Assembly (NCBI GenBank): GCA_965153355.1
Contig: OZ231126.1
Coordinates: forward strand, 1,798,001 to 1,862,000
Direction: 5' to 3'
Length of the DNA stretch: 64,000 nt
Source: Flaccisagitta enflata
Lineage: Eukaryota; Chaetognatha; Sagittoidea; Aphragmophora
The number at the start of each line of letters is the position of its first letter. The first letter of the stretch is position 1. Both the position numbers and the translations under genes were made by a program. This document shows positions 24,901 to 40,322 of the stretch, piece by piece. Under the pieces are notes generated by a model. The model made no database searches. It was not told the DNA's origin and was given only the letters and a program-made list of their open reading frames with translations.

Positions 24901-25527
24901 GGGCAGCGGCCCCGAAGGGGCCGATGACCTATGCTTTCTCACATAGGGGAAATTTCTCCTTCTCCTCCTTCTTCTCCTTCTTCTCTTCTTCTTCTTCTTC
25001 TCCGTCCCCCCCCCCCTTGAGGCCCAAATCTTAGTCTCCAAGCCCAAATCCTAGTCCCGAGGCCCAAATCCTAGCCTCCGGGCTCAAACCTACCTTTGAA
25101 GCTCGAATCCCAGCCTCAAGGCTCAAATCTCAGCCTCAGGGTTCAAATCCAAGCCTCGAGGCTCAAACCAAAGCCTCAAAGCTCAAACCCCAGCCTCGAG
25201 GCTCAGATTTCAGCCCCAAGGCTCAAATCCCAGCCCCAAGGCTCAAATCATAGTCTCGAGCCCCAAATCCTAGCCTCCAAGCTCAAATCCCAGCCTCCAA
25301 GCTTATATCCCAGCCTCCAAGCTCAAATCCCAAGCTCAAGGCACAAATCTCAGCCTTAAGGCCCCAAATATAGCCTCCAGGCTCTAATTTAAGCCTTGAG
25401 GTTCAAATAAAAACAGCATAGGTCATCGGCCCCTTTGGGGCCGCTGCCCCTCTAACCACCTAACACCCACAAACACTCTCATAGGGGCAACGGGTACCGC
25501 TGACCATCTGACGCTTTTGCGACTATT
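24901..25527 (+). mobile_element. HINE-like family A, subfamily beta, copy 4
   Basis: It starts directly after a T run. The beta arm is CCGATGACCTATGC, followed by a CTTCTTCTCC segment, a C run and a decayed minisatellite (CAGCCTCGAGGCTCAAATCC type). The inverted arm ends at about 25,449. The tail has GCCCCT/AGGGGC and CGCTTTTGCG hairpins and ends GACTATT. Confidence 0.82.
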
Positions 25528-25541
25528 CCTCTTCTCTTTTT

Positions 25542-26844
25542 GGGCAGCGGCCCCGGAGGGGCAGATGACCTATGATTCCACACAGGGCGATTTTCTCCGT
25601 TTTCCGTTTTCCGTTTTCCGTCCCCCCCCCTTGGCCTCTAATCAGACCCATAGACCCCAATGAGGCCTCTCACACCATAAATCAGGCCTCTCAGACTCCA
25701 ATTCAGGCCTCTCAGACCCCAAATTGGGCCTTGCAGACACCAAATCACGCCTCCACACCCCAAATCACGCCTCAGAGACCCCAAATCAGGTCTCCCAGAC
25801 CCTAATCAGACTTCTCAGACCCCAATTAAGGCACCTCAGACCCCAACTCAAGCCTCTTAAACCCCAATTCAAGCCTCTCAGACTCCAATTCAAGCCCTTC
25901 AATCTCTATTTCAAGACCTTCAGACCCAATTCATGCCTCTCACAACCCAAATAGGGCATCTCAGACCCCAACAGGTCGCCCAAGGGCAATATGTGGTCAG
26001 CGATACCCGTTGCCCTGCTTTGAGTGATTGTGAATTGGAGTGAAGGGTAGCAGGGCAGCGGCCCCGAAGGGGACGATGTCCTGTAGAACACAGGGGGAAT
26101 TTTGTTCATCCTGCCTGAAGAAGTGGATGAGATGCTGACTGAAGGCCTTCAAGAGCCTTAACTGAGGTCTAAGAAGGCTGATGTAAGGCCTGAGAATGTC
26201 AATTGGAAGCTTGAGAAAGCTGGCCCTGAGAATTTGGATTTGAGGCCCGAGAAGCCTAATTAGAGGCCTGAGAGGCCAAGTTTGAAGCCTGAGAGGCTGG
26301 ATTTGAGACCTGAGAGGATAGATTTGAGGCCTGAGAGGCTGGATTTGAGGCCTGAGAGGCCGGATTTGAGGTCCCAGTGCCCAGATTTGAGGCCTGAGGG
26401 GCCCGATGAGGGGGGGGACGAACAAACGAACGAACGAACAAACGAACGAACGAAAGTCCCCTGTGTTCTACAGGACATCGTCCCCTTCGGGGCCGCTGCC
26501 CAAAAAAGGTCTCTCAGATCCCAAGTCAGGCCTCTCAGACTGCAAATCTGGCCTCTAAGAACTCAACAAAAGCCTCCCAGTCTCAAATTCAAGCCTCTCA
26601 GACCCCAATTCAAGCCTTTAGGAATCACCTGAGGTCTCTAAGAATCTAAATCAGGCACCTCAGGCCTCCCAGACCTAAAATCAGGCCTTTCAGACCCCAG
26701 ATTAGACCTCTTAAAAATCGCCCTGTGTGGAATCATAGGTCATCTGCCCCTCCGGGGGCGCTGCCCCTCTCACCCCCACATCCCTACATAAACTAACTTA
26801 GGGGCATCGGATACCGCTGACCATGTAACGCTTTTGCGACTATT
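25542..26844 (+). mobile_element. HINE-like family A, subfamily beta, copy 5 (host of a nested copy)
   Basis: It starts GGGCAGCGGCCCCGGAGGGG with the arm CAGATGACCTATGATTCC. The matching inverted arm (GGAATCATAGGTCATCTGCC) ends at about 26,767. The tail ends GACTATTT near 26,844. Both arms share changes not seen in other copies. A minisatellite of GGCCTCTCAGACCCCAAATC type fills the middle, interrupted by copy 6. Confidence 0.8.
25973..26501 (-). mobile_element. HINE-like family A, subfamily alpha, copy 6 (nested in copy 5)
   Basis: On the minus strand it starts GGGCAGCGGCCCCGAAGGGG at 26,501 after a T run, with the alpha arm ACGATGTCCTGTAGAACACA. It has a TTCG/TTTG repeat, a C run and a 21-bp minisatellite. 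The inverted arm ends at 26,053 and the tail ends GGGCGACCTGT at 25,973. Copy 5 sequence resumes on both sides. Confidence 0.82.
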
Positions 26845-27260
26845 TCCTTTTTCTTCTACTCCTCTTTTCCTCTTTTCCTCTTTATCTTTTCTTCTTCTTT
26901 TTTCTTCCTTCTCTTTCCAACTCTTTTCTTCCTTCTGTTTTTTTTCTCTTCCTTTTCTTTTTCTCCTCCTTCTTTCCTCATTCTTTCTTCCTCCTTTCTT
27001 CCTCTTTATCTTTTCTTCTTCTTTTTTCTCTTTCCTCCTCTTTTCTTCCTTCTCTTTTTTTTCCTTTTTTCCTTCACTTTTCTTCCTTTTCTTCTTCTCC
27101 ACCTTTCCTCTTTCTTTTTTCCTCTTCTTTTCTTCCTCTTTCTTTTTTCCTCTTCTTTTCTTCCTTTTCTTTTCTTCCTCCTCATTTCCTCCATCTCTTT
27201 TCCTTATTCTCATTTCCTTCTTCTGTTTTTCACTTCTTTTCTTCTTCTCTCCCTTTATAT
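26845..27260 (+). repeat. pyrimidine tract (TTC/TTCC/TTTTC)
   Basis: More than 400 bp of nearly pure C/T on this strand, directly downstream of family A copy 5. The long Phe/Ser and Lys/Glu frames are artefacts. Confidence 0.9.
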
Positions 27261-27996
<736 letters not shown>

Positions 27997-28729
27997 TTGA
28001 AAAACAGCGATCTGTCTCACCACTTCAGTGATGCGCCAAAATGAAATATCACAATTTTTAAGATACATTCTATTTATGACATTTGACAAATTTTTGACAA
28101 TTATGATAATTTGTAACCAGATGTGAGGTGCGACCAAATGACCAAAGTTCATCGATGTTTACAAATATGCACCATTTTAAACATTCCAATTTAATGAACA
28201 ACTTCAATACAGAAATTTTGACAAATCACTTTATGGATACTTGACATTCACAAATACAATACTTAATGATCATGATGATGTCACAAATGGCATTATTGAT
28301 ATTATGAATATGTATAAAAGTACCATGAACATTGAGAATTCTTACGTGAATTAAACCGCACTTTAGTTTTAAGACTGCATAAAATCGGTACCTGAACTAT
28401 TCATGAAATCATGTAGGCTATCAGTTCTGATTTCATGTTAACATTTCCTTTAACTGTTTCTTTTAACTGTTTCTTTTAACTGTTTCTTTTAACTGTTACT
28501 TTTAACTGTTCATGTGTCCATGTTTTTTCCTTTGTAAATCCGACTTTGGACAAATGAGGACAACTCAATTAAAGACAACTTCGTGGGGAGAAAGTTTTTA
28601 GAAAGAGAGAGAGAAAAAGTGTTTATCTCTTGATTTAAAAACGACAAATGGTCCTCTCAATCCTCTCAATTCTCTCAATTCTCTCCATCCCACACCCAAA
28701 CTCACATTCATTGATAAAAGGTGGCGGGT
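27997..28729. other. intronic DNA with a short 14-bp tandem repeat
   Basis: At about 28,447-28,510 TTTAACTGTTTCTT repeats about five times. Otherwise AT-rich. Confidence 0.55.
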
Positions 28730-29236
28730 GAGGGTGGAGGGGATGGTGGAGGTGATGGTGGTGTTTAAGATGGTGAAGATGTTGGTGGTGTTGAGGGTGG
28801 TATTTAGGATGGTGAAGGTGATGGTAATGTTAATGGTGTTGAGGGTGGGATTTAGGATGGTGAAGGTGATGGTGGTGTTGATGGTGGTATTAAAGATGAT
28901 GGTATCTAAGGTGGTAGTATTTACGATGGTGATGATGGAGGTGATGATGGAGGCCGGAGGGGATGGTGATGGTGATGTTTACGATGGTGATGGTGAAGGT
29001 GATGGTGATAGTGGTGGTGAGGGTGGTATTTAATATGGTGATGGTGAAGTTGATGGATGATGGTGGTGATAAAGGTGGTGGTGATAATTGTTGCGGCGGG
29101 GATGGATGTAATATCTCTTTCGAGTGCGCAACCGAATTCACCGCTTTTGTTCTTTATGTTGCTCAGTGAATGAGGAGAAGCAGGTGCGGAGGTTAATGAG
29201 GAGGAGGAGAGGAATGCTAAGGAAAAAGAAGAAGAA

Positions 29237-29300
<64 letters not shown>

Positions 29301-29335
29301 TTGATGATGATAATGGTGATGGTGATGGTGATGGT
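28730..29335 (+). repeat. degenerate GGT/GAT tract ending in (GAT)n
   Basis: GGTGATGGTGGTGTT-like sequence to about 29,060, a short unique piece, then GAT repeats (29,228-29,335). Confidence 0.88.
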
Positions 29336-29661
29336 ATAAATTATGGTGACGATGATCACGATGGTCATGATGATCATGATGATCAAGACATCAATTATTA
29401 AGGAGCTGTCTTATCTAAGTTTTTTTGATAGCTCAACCTTGTATAATCAAAATAGCCAAAGCATCAGACATTTTCAGAATATCTGTTTCCACTGATAGAA
29501 TATCTTGGAATCATCGGCACATTCTTTCATCTTTTCAGTCATTGTTCATCAATCACACATCACTCATTTTATCAGCTATTCTTCAATTGGCAAGTTGTTC
29601 TTTTTTGTTTTTGTTTTTCCAAGTTATTCCCACCCTAATTAAAGGGACGAGCGGAAATCCC

Positions 29662-29664
<3 letters not shown>
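29336..29664. other. intronic DNA, nothing recognised
   Basis: A small ATGATCATGATC palindromic cluster lies at about 29,350-29,385. Confidence 0.4.

Positions 29665-29745
<81 letters not shown>
29665..29745 (+). repeat. (GA)n microsatellite
   Basis: GA run of about 80 bp. Confidence 0.95.
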
Positions 29746-29746
<1 letters not shown>

Positions 29747-29974
29747 ACTCTATCAACACTCTCTTCACAACAACTTTTGCCGTGATGATCACTTTTTTTG
29801 GGCCTCGCCTTCATCCAATTTTGACACTTTCTTTACTCTCCAATTTTTGACACCTTTTATACAGATAAACTCCGCTATACCAAATTCAAGACTAACAAGA
29901 CTCTGCCTAAACCACCTGATATACCTCTAAAGTTAACCCCCACCAGCGTGTATGACAAAAGCCTGAGCAAAATA

Positions 29975-30104
29975 ATGCATTATATAGTGAAGCCTTATTG
30001 CCAATAGAGAAGTAATTAAAAAAACTTTTGTGGGACTGCAAGTTCTATACCTCATAAGCAGGCGTTCCCTAACAGGGGTTACGCTCTAGTGGTACTCCAC
30101 TGTA
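29975..30104 (-). mobile_element. pogo/Tigger-like MITE, diverged copy
   Basis: It aligns with the copies at 42,783-42,951 and 43,126-43,299 (shared phrases: CCTTATTGCCAAT, GGGACTGCAAGTT, CTCCACTG). The end reads CTCCACTGTA, the complement of TACAGTGGAG. Confidence 0.65.
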
Positions 30105-30377
30105 CCAGCATTTCCTTCTGTGACTGTGAACATTTTCTTTTTGATCAAACACTTCCTTCTCTCACTCGTAAGTCCCCAATTCATTGGCTATCATTTCATG
30201 TATGCACATTGGACAAAATAAAGTCACATGAGAATAAGTAAATGCATCTCGTATTTGCTGTTGCCATAAAACTGCCGATTTATTAGGTTTCATTTCTCGT
30301 TCCCATTTCGGCATAAAATGTTCCAATATCTATAAAGAATGTTTCAATAGGAAGGTACTAATTAAATTATGAGCAAC

Positions 30378-30380
<3 letters not shown>

Positions 30381-30433
<53 letters not shown>

Positions 30434-30449
30434 CACACACACACACACA

Positions 30450-30538
<89 letters not shown>
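30381..30538 (+). repeat. (AC)n then (CT)n compound microsatellite
   Basis: AC to about 30,450, then CT to 30,538. Confidence 0.96.
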
Positions 30539-30541
<3 letters not shown>

Positions 30542-31006
30542 TGCACATATATTTTCAAGCCCGGTGCCCCTGGGGCTGCCAAATATGGCCTCACATTCCC
30601 CCTATGGACATTTATGACTTTGAAAGAAGTCTCTGATCTTATTTACATATTGGAGCTGTTCTCAATTCTCACACACCTGCCGCAAAACCGAAGCCGAAGC
30701 CGAAATCGAAGGCGAAGGCGGCAAAATTTCATTTCACTTCATTCTTCCTTTTCAGTTCCGGAAATGGGAATAGAGGTATTGGACGGCGACGACAGCGACG
30801 ACGACAATGACGACGACGTGGATGACGACGACGATGACGACGACGATGACGACAAGGACTATGAAGGCAATGATGATGACCATGATAATAATGACGGCGA
30901 TGACGAGGATAATGAGGATGACGACGATCACGATGACGACACCTGACGGCTCCTGGGAGCGCATTTGTGAAATATTTGATCAAATATCAAGAACAACCAA
31001 ACAATC
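30539..31006. other. intronic DNA with a GAC/GAT tract
   Basis: 30,783-30,942 is GACGACGAT-like and translates as poly-Asp; I do not regard it as coding. A small CCGAAG run lies at about 30,688-30,720. Confidence 0.6.
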
Positions 31007-31008
31007 TA

Positions 31009-31612
31009 CTATCTAGAACATATGTTTGTCGGCAAGGATTATGAGACATATCTCTGCTTGAAATAAGAAATTTATATAAAAATTAGTGAGCTTCTTAAAC
31101 TACATCGAATTTCTGACCTAATGCCACCAACCGCGCTTTGCTATCTCAATTCGTTTAGAAATTACAAGTAAAACAAGATTGCTTCTCCAAATGCAAAATG
31201 GCAGAAAAATTAGATTTCATTTCCTTCTAGTTACGGCACTTGGCAAAACCTCATTTTCAGCCATTTTAGGATTGTTTGTTTTGCTTAAGTGATGCCAAAG
31301 GGTAGTCATGTCATGTCTTCACTCCCTCAAAACCTGGTCTCTTGTCAGATACTCTTATGGAGACAGCTACAAAGAAGGGAGCACAGATCATTGAGCATGG
31401 GCTGAAAAAATCAGCTCTCAAGTTGTAAAGGAAGATCGTGTCATTCTACTTCAAAATACCTCTACAAAAGCGTTTCAGTTCAATTCATGAAATACATTGA
31501 TGTCCACAAGACTCAGAGCAAGGTTCACATGTGTCTCATTGATGTTTTATGAATGATTTGATGGATATAGAACCTGATTGTAATCTTGCCGACAAACTTT
31601 TTTTGTAGATAG
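31009..31612. mobile_element. Tc1/mariner-type MITE, 604 bp
   Basis: The ends are CTATCTAGAACA...GTTTGTCGGCAAGGATTA and the inverted TAATCTTGCCGACAAAC...AGATAG. TA lies at 31,007-31,008 and 31,613-31,614. Inside is CAATTCGTTTAGAA, the complement of the TTCTAAACGAAT phrase in its relatives. No coding sequence remains. Confidence 0.8.
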
Positions 31613-31614
31613 TA

Positions 31615-32303
31615 TGGATGAGAACGCTATATCCTAATCATCTTCTATAGGATCGCTCGGTGCCAAATGATATTGACTTTTGATTAATGAGCTGGGATCA
31701 TGACCAGTATGCTTTATTGATTCAGTAATCACTGTTCGAGCATAACGGATTTAACATGCAGTTAAACAAAGTAATGAATGAGCAACTGATTTAAAGACCG
31801 GATGATGGAAATATAACCGATTTCTGTACAATCACCCTATTTTGACTGGGTGCCCCCATTCATTGACCAAATAATCTCCCCCAACTCTGCCTTACCGAGC
31901 TTATTTTCACTCCTAGGCGCAAAGAAATGACACCCAAGATATGCGCATCCCCCAAACGCCCGGCACCCTCCTCTCCTCTCCTTCGGTTGTTCTGTTGCCC
32001 CTTGGAATCACACCCAAAACATTTGCACATCTCTCCCTCGCCTCGCCTCGTCTTCAATTGTTCTTTTGCCGTAAGGGATCACACTCGACATAATTCGACA
32101 ATTACGCCCTACCCTTTCTTCTCCCCATCTTTGATCGATCCTTTGCTCCTACGGGTAACCCCCAACCTAAACACCCTCCTCCCGTCTCCCCCATTTCAGC
32201 TTGTTCATTTGCTCCAAGGGATCGTGTCCAGCGTTGTAACCCCCTCCCCCCCTCGCCCATCTTAAGCTTGTTCATTTGCTCCCAGGGTTCTTCTTTTATT
32301 TTT
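31615..32303. other. intronic DNA with a degenerate 75-bp minisatellite
   Basis: Between about 31,970 and 32,300 a unit of roughly 70-80 bp recurs about five times with the phrase TTGTTCATTTGCTCCAAGGG, separated by C-rich spacers. Confidence 0.6.
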
Positions 32304-34564
32304 TCTCGCATTCTTGATCTTGTCAACAAGTTTGAGGATTAACTCTTTCTTTCTCGTATCCCCCAAATGGCTCAAAAGATAATTACACTTCCGATTTCTT
32401 TTTAATCTTTCTTATATTTCTTTTTTGTTATCTATCTCTTTTTGTTCGCGATTATTTATAATCCTGATGATGTCTATTTCCTCTTCTTAAGTATGTATGT
32501 GGACGGTGAGAATGTATTGGAATTTTTGCACAACGAAGAGAACGAACGCCGGTATTCACGAAGAAGTGGTAAGGGGGGCTGGGGGGCTGTTGGGGAGGGG
32601 GGCTTGGGGCCCGGGGGTGGGTGTCTGCGGATGAGTGCTGAAAGTAAGGGCATGAGTAATCGGGCATTTACTGGGGATAAGTGGGGCAGTGATAGTGGAA
32701 TGGTGGGTGGAAAGAATGTGGTAACAATCACAATGGTAACTAGGAAGGAATTGACCAAGTGCATGATGTAACAGATGGTGGAAATTGCCTATGTGTATGA
32801 TGTAGCAGATGGTGGAAATTGCCCATGTGCATGATGTGGTGACAGATGGTGGGAAGAGATGACATAGATCTATTAGAAAAGAAAGATCCCGATGGCAAAA
32901 AGACAGATGGCAAGACATTTATTAAGACAGATGGTAAGACATTTAGTAAGACAGAGATAAGACAGCTTGATGGGGAACCGCCTCCACTGAACAATCATCA
33001 GATTTGAATAAAAAGAGAAAAGAAAGAAATAAGGAGAAAAACTGCATCCGAAACAGGGGAAGGATAGCAGAGACGAAGTCCTTTTGGTAGGTGTGGAAGG
33101 AATGGGAGGGGGGGTGAGGGATAACAAGAGAATGGGGGCGGGGGGGGGGGGTGAAGAGAAAGAGGTGTGAAAGATGAGAAAGAGGAAGAGGCAAAATACA
33201 AAATCGGAGAAAAGAGAAAGTAAGGAAAGAGGATTTGTAATTAAGTGATTTAACCGAAAGGTGAGACTGAGAGGAAGAGCAGTTAGATAAAGGGGATAAT
33301 TAAGGGGATGGTTAGATTAAGGGGATGGTAAAAGTGGAAAAGGGAAATAGGCAGAGGTGAAGTTACCCAGTAAAATGTAAGGGACAATGCGAAGAGAGGA
33401 AGGGGCAATGAGAATGAGGATACGAAAGATACGAGGAGATGGGTAGGGGATTAAACAAGTGGCAAATTAATGGAGATAAAAATGAAGCCTAGGAAAGGTT
33501 AGGCAAAGGGAGGGTTAGACAAGGAAGCTTCGCTGCTTTTCAAGAGCTATGATTTTGTTGATTCGATTTGTTTTTTTATTCGGTTAGAGACCATTTCTCT
33601 CGGGGGCGTGTGTCTCTCTCTCTCCCCGTTTATCTCATCACTGACTCTCTTTCTCTTTTTCTTTCTCCCTCTTATGCTTCTCTCTCTCTTCCTCCCTCTG
33701 GGGAACTTCGGTAATTATAAACATATCGACACCTCAGTCTGGTTATTTCGTGTGGACATATCATCGTGACGACGGGGCGCAGCCCTTATTTAAAGATTTG
33801 TGCAGCGTGATCATGTGAAAGAAACAGTCTCTAAGATTTGCGGTGGCCAGTTTTTCCCATTATTGGGACAAATATGTCAATTTGAGCAACAAAAGAACTG
33901 ATCAGTTTTTAGAGGTCAGGGATGGAAAGGATTTCTCAATAAAGGAAGAATTACTGAGTTTACATGCTTCCCACGTTCCATAATCCAACACCATAACTAT
34001 AGGTCAATTGTTAGGTCCACAAAAGCCATTTCAACAACACGATTTTCCATACTAATAGGTTTCACCTATTCCATATTTCATTTTACAAGAGATAGACGAA
34101 TTCAATTATGGAAGCATCATTAAAGAAAAGCAAGCTGATTGCCCTGCTACCAGATCAAAGGGTCAAGAAGCATGATTTCTGTGTTGGGAATTTGAGACAT
34201 GAATTCAGACGTCAGAGAACGGAGACGGAGAAATTTAGTGCTTCACCTCACTTTCACATCAATAATGGACCAATTATTCATCCTTTAACTATGTGATCAT
34301 TCAAAGGTCACTGAATAAACCTGAGTACATCTGCGTTATGTTCTCAGCTAAACATGCCTTTGGATCAGCTATTATCATGATAAAAGCAGGGATATGAAAT
34401 TGTAACCCTAAATGTTTCCTTTGTGGGGACGATGTTTTAAGCAGTATAGAGATTAAAGACAGATGGAAGGCTCGCATCGCACTGCCCTCCTTTGTAACAT
34501 GAAGATGACATACATCAGAAATGAACAAAAAACACTCAATCAATCAAAGAGAGCCTTTCAATGG
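32304..34564 (+). repeat. segmental duplication, copy C1 (2,261 bp)
   Basis: It matches 37,245-39,505 at a constant offset of 4,941 bp with no length change; I noticed only a couple of substitutions (for example GTGGGTGGA versus GTGGGTTGA). It starts at TCTCGCATTC and ends at CTTTCAATGG. Inside are a 35-bp repeat (GATGTAGCAGATGGTGGAAA) and a 62-codon frame (34,108-34,296) with no recognisable features. No gene is supported. Confidence 0.95.
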
Positions 34565-35340
34565 GGCAGTGAGAGTCGTTGGTGAGAAGAACATGTTATT
34601 CAGGCCTCATCCTCACAGAAAATAATTTCAGACCATGATGCACAATGGCCTGTGCAAGCTGAGTAACAAATTTCGTGAACAAGCTCAACAACTTATGAAA
34701 AGATAGCCCCACTCACTTTTGAGGAAGTGACTTTGTTGGGCTTATTGATTTAAGATAAAAACATTTTCCATGAATAAGCAAAAACAAGAGTTATCAAGTG
34801 TTACCTGTGAGCAATGAGGGGTCACTTGTTCCGACTAGTAAAGATGTTAAAACTAGTCATCCAAGTATCGCACATGTTCAGCGTTACCCGATGCCCTGCT
34901 TGGGGTGATCAACGCTCCAATAGATTGTCATTGGTGTCTTTCCTTAATGACAATGACTCAAGCAGCGCCACCATAACTCAACATATCTTCGTCATGCCAT
35001 TCTCTATGCTGCGTGACATTCTAATCGGTGTGACATTCTCTTTCACGTGACTTTCTCTGCGAATCTTTCGTATGTTATTTTATGCGGCGTGACATTTCAC
35101 TCGGCATGTTATAATCTGCAGCATAGCATTTTCTTCCCCGTGACATTCGTTGCTGCATGACATTCTATGCGGAATGACACTCTCTTCATTGTGACAGTCC
35201 CTTGAACTCAACATTCTCTTTGGCGTGACATTCTAATCAGCGTGATATTCTCTTCCATGTGACAATCTATGCGGCATGACATTCTCATCAGCATCCCTCT
35301 CTCCTCATGACATTTACTCGTGTGTGACATAAAATGACAT
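34565..35340. other. intronic DNA with a degenerate GTGACATTCT repeat
   Basis: About 34,990-35,330 repeats GTGACATTCTATGCGG-like units of 17-20 bp many times. A family A tail fragment lies at 34,876-34,910 (CAGCGTTACCCGATGCCCTG). Confidence 0.6.
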
Positions 35341-37244
<1,904 letters not shown>

Positions 37245-39505
37245 TCTCGCATTCTTGATCTTGTCAACAAGTTTGAGGATTAACTCTTTCTTTCTCGTAT
37301 CCCCCAAATGGCTCAAAAGATAATTACACTTCCGATTTCTTTTTAATCTTTCTTATATTTCTTTTTTGTTATCTATCTCTTTTTGTTCGCGATTATTTAT
37401 AATCCTGATGATGTCTATTTCCTCTTCTTAAGTATGTATGTGGACGGTGAGAATGTATTGGAATTTTTGCACAACGAAGAGAACGAACGCCGGTATTCAC
37501 GAAGAAGTGGTAAGGGGGGCTGGGGGGCTGTTGGGGAGGGGGGCTTGGGGCCCGGGGGTGGGTGTCTGCGGATGAGTGCTGAAAGTAAGGGCATGAGTAA
37601 TCGGGCATTTACTGGGGATAAGTGGGGCAGTGATAGTGGAATGGTGGGTTGAAAGAATGTGGTAACAATCACAATGGTAACTAGGAAGGAATTGACCAAG
37701 TGCATGATGTAACAGATGGTGGAAATTGCCTATGTGTATGATGTAGCAGATGGTGGAAATTGCCCATGTGCATGATGTGGTGACAGATGGTGGGAAGAGA
37801 TGACATAGATCTATTAGAAAAGAAAGATCCCGATGGCAAAAAGACAGATGGCAAGACATTTATTAAGACAGATGGTAAGACATTTAGTAAGACAGAGATA
37901 AGACAGCTTGATGGGGAACCGCCTCCACTGAACAATCATCAGATTTGAATAAAAAGAGAAAAGAAAGAAATAAGGAGAAAAACTGCATCCGAAACAGGGG
38001 AAGGATAGCAGAGACGAAGTCCTTTTGGTAGGTGTGGAAGGAATGGGAGGGGGGGTGAGGGATAACAAGAGAATGGGGGCGGGGGGGGGGGGTGAAGAGA
38101 AAGAGGTGTGAAAGATGAGAAAGAGGAAGAGGCAAAATACAAAATCGGAGAAAAGAGAAAGTAAGGAAAGAGGATTTGTAATTAAGTGATTTAACCGAAA
38201 GGTGAGACTGAGAGGAAGAGCAGTTAGATAAAGGGGATAATTAAGGGGATGGTTAGATTAAGGGGATGGTAAAAGTGGAAAAGGGAAATAGGCAGAGGTG
38301 AAGTTACCCAGTAAAATGTAAGGGACAATGCGAAGAGAGGAAGGGGCAATGAGAATGAGGATACGAAAGATACGAGGAGATGGGTAGGGGATTAAACAAG
38401 TGGCAAATTAATGGAGATAAAAATGAAGCCTAGGAAAGGTTAGGCAAAGGGAGGGTTAGACAAGGAAGCTTCGCTGCTTTTCAAGAGCTATGATTTTGTT
38501 GATTCGATTTGTTTTTTTATTCGGTTAGAGACCATTTCTCTCGGGGGCGTGTGTCTCTCTCTCTCCCCGTTTATCTCATCACTGACTCTCTTTCTCTTTT
38601 TCTTTCTCCCTCTTATGCTTCTCTCTCTCTTCCTCCCTCTGGGGAACTTCGGTAATTATAAACATATCGACACCTCAGTCTGGTTATTTCGTGTGGACAT
38701 ATCATCGTGACGACGGGGCGCAGCCCTTATTTAAAGATTTGTGCAGCGTGATCATGTGAAAGAAACAGTCTCTAAGATTTGCGGTGGCCAGTTTTTCCCA
38801 TTATTGGGACAAATATGTCAATTTGAGCAACAAAAGAACTGATCAGTTTTTAGAGGTCAGGGATGGAAAGGATTTCTCAATAAAGGAAGAATTACTGAGT
38901 TTACATGCTTCCCACGTTCCATAATCCAACACCATAACTATAGGTCAATTGTTAGGTCCACAAAAGCCATTTCAACAACACGATTTTCCATACTAATAGG
39001 TTTCACCTATTCTATATTTCATTTTACAAGAGATAGACGAATTCAATTATGGAAGCATCATTAAAGAAAAGCAAGCTGATTGCCCTGCTACCAGATCAAA
39101 GGGTCAAGAAGCATGATTTCTGTGTTGGGAATTTGAGACATGAATTCAGACGTCAGAGAACGGAGACGGAGAAATTTAGTGCTTCACCTCACTTTCACAT
39201 CAATAATGGACCAATTATTCATCCTTTAACTATGTGATCATTCAAAGGTCACTGAATAAACCTGAGTACATCTGCGTTATGTTCTCAGCTAAACATGCCT
39301 TTGGATCAGCTATTATCATGATAAAAGCAGGGATATGAAATTGTAACCCTAAATGTTTCCTTTGTGGGGACGATGTTTTAAGCAGTATAGAGATTAAAGA
39401 CAGATGGAAGGCTCGCATCGCACTGCCCTCCTTTGTAACATGAAGATGACATACATCAGAAATGAACAAAAAACACTCAATCAATCAAAGAGAGCCTTTC
39501 AATGG
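37245..39505 (+). repeat. segmental duplication, copy C2 (2,261 bp)
   Basis: Near-identical partner of 32,304-34,564. Its left edge abuts a CAA repeat and its right edge passes directly into partial copy C3. Confidence 0.95.
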
Positions 39506-39963
39506 AGCAGTTAGATAAAGGGGATAATTAAGGGGATGGTTAGATTAAGGGGATGGTAAAAGTGGAAAAGGGAAATAGGCAGAGGTGAAGTTACCCAGTA
39601 AAATGTAAGGGACAATGCGAAGAGAGGAAGGGGCAATGAGAATGAGGATACGAAAGATACGAGGAGATGGGTAGGGGATTAAACAAGTGGCAAATTAATG
39701 GAGGCAAAAAATGAGGCCTGGGAAAGGTTAGGCAAAGGGAGGGTTAGACAAGGAAGCTTCGCTGCTTTTCAAGAGCTTTGACTTTGTTGATTCGATTTGT
39801 TTTTTTATTCGGTTAGAGACCATTTCTCTCGGGGGCGTGTGTCTCTCTCTCTCCCCGTTTATCTCATCACTGACTCTCTTTCTCTTTTTCTTTCTCCCTC
39901 TTATGCTTCTCTCTCTCTTCCTCCCTCTGGGGAACTTCGGTAATTATAAACATATCGACACCT
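39505..39963 (+). repeat. segmental duplication, partial copy C3
   Basis: It corresponds to 33,277-33,734 of C1 (and 38,218-38,675 of C2) but is more diverged (GAGGCAAAAAATGAGGCCTG versus GAGATAAAAATGAAGCCTAG). It starts mid-unit and ends at CGACACCT. Confidence 0.93.
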
Positions 39964-40009
39964 AATGCACCTGTTCTTCAGCGTAACATCTCTGTCCGTC
40001 TATCATTCT

Positions 40010-40320
<311 letters not shown>

Positions 40321-40322
<2 letters not shown>

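Noticed and set aside
30614-30946. Acidic protein with poly-Asp tail
   Set aside because: The Asp run is a GAC/GAT microsatellite and the leading part has no recognisable features.
34108-34296. 62-codon frame starting MEASLKKSK, repeated identically at 39,049-39,237
   Set aside because: Conservation reflects a recent DNA duplication, not selection; no recognisable domain or splice context.
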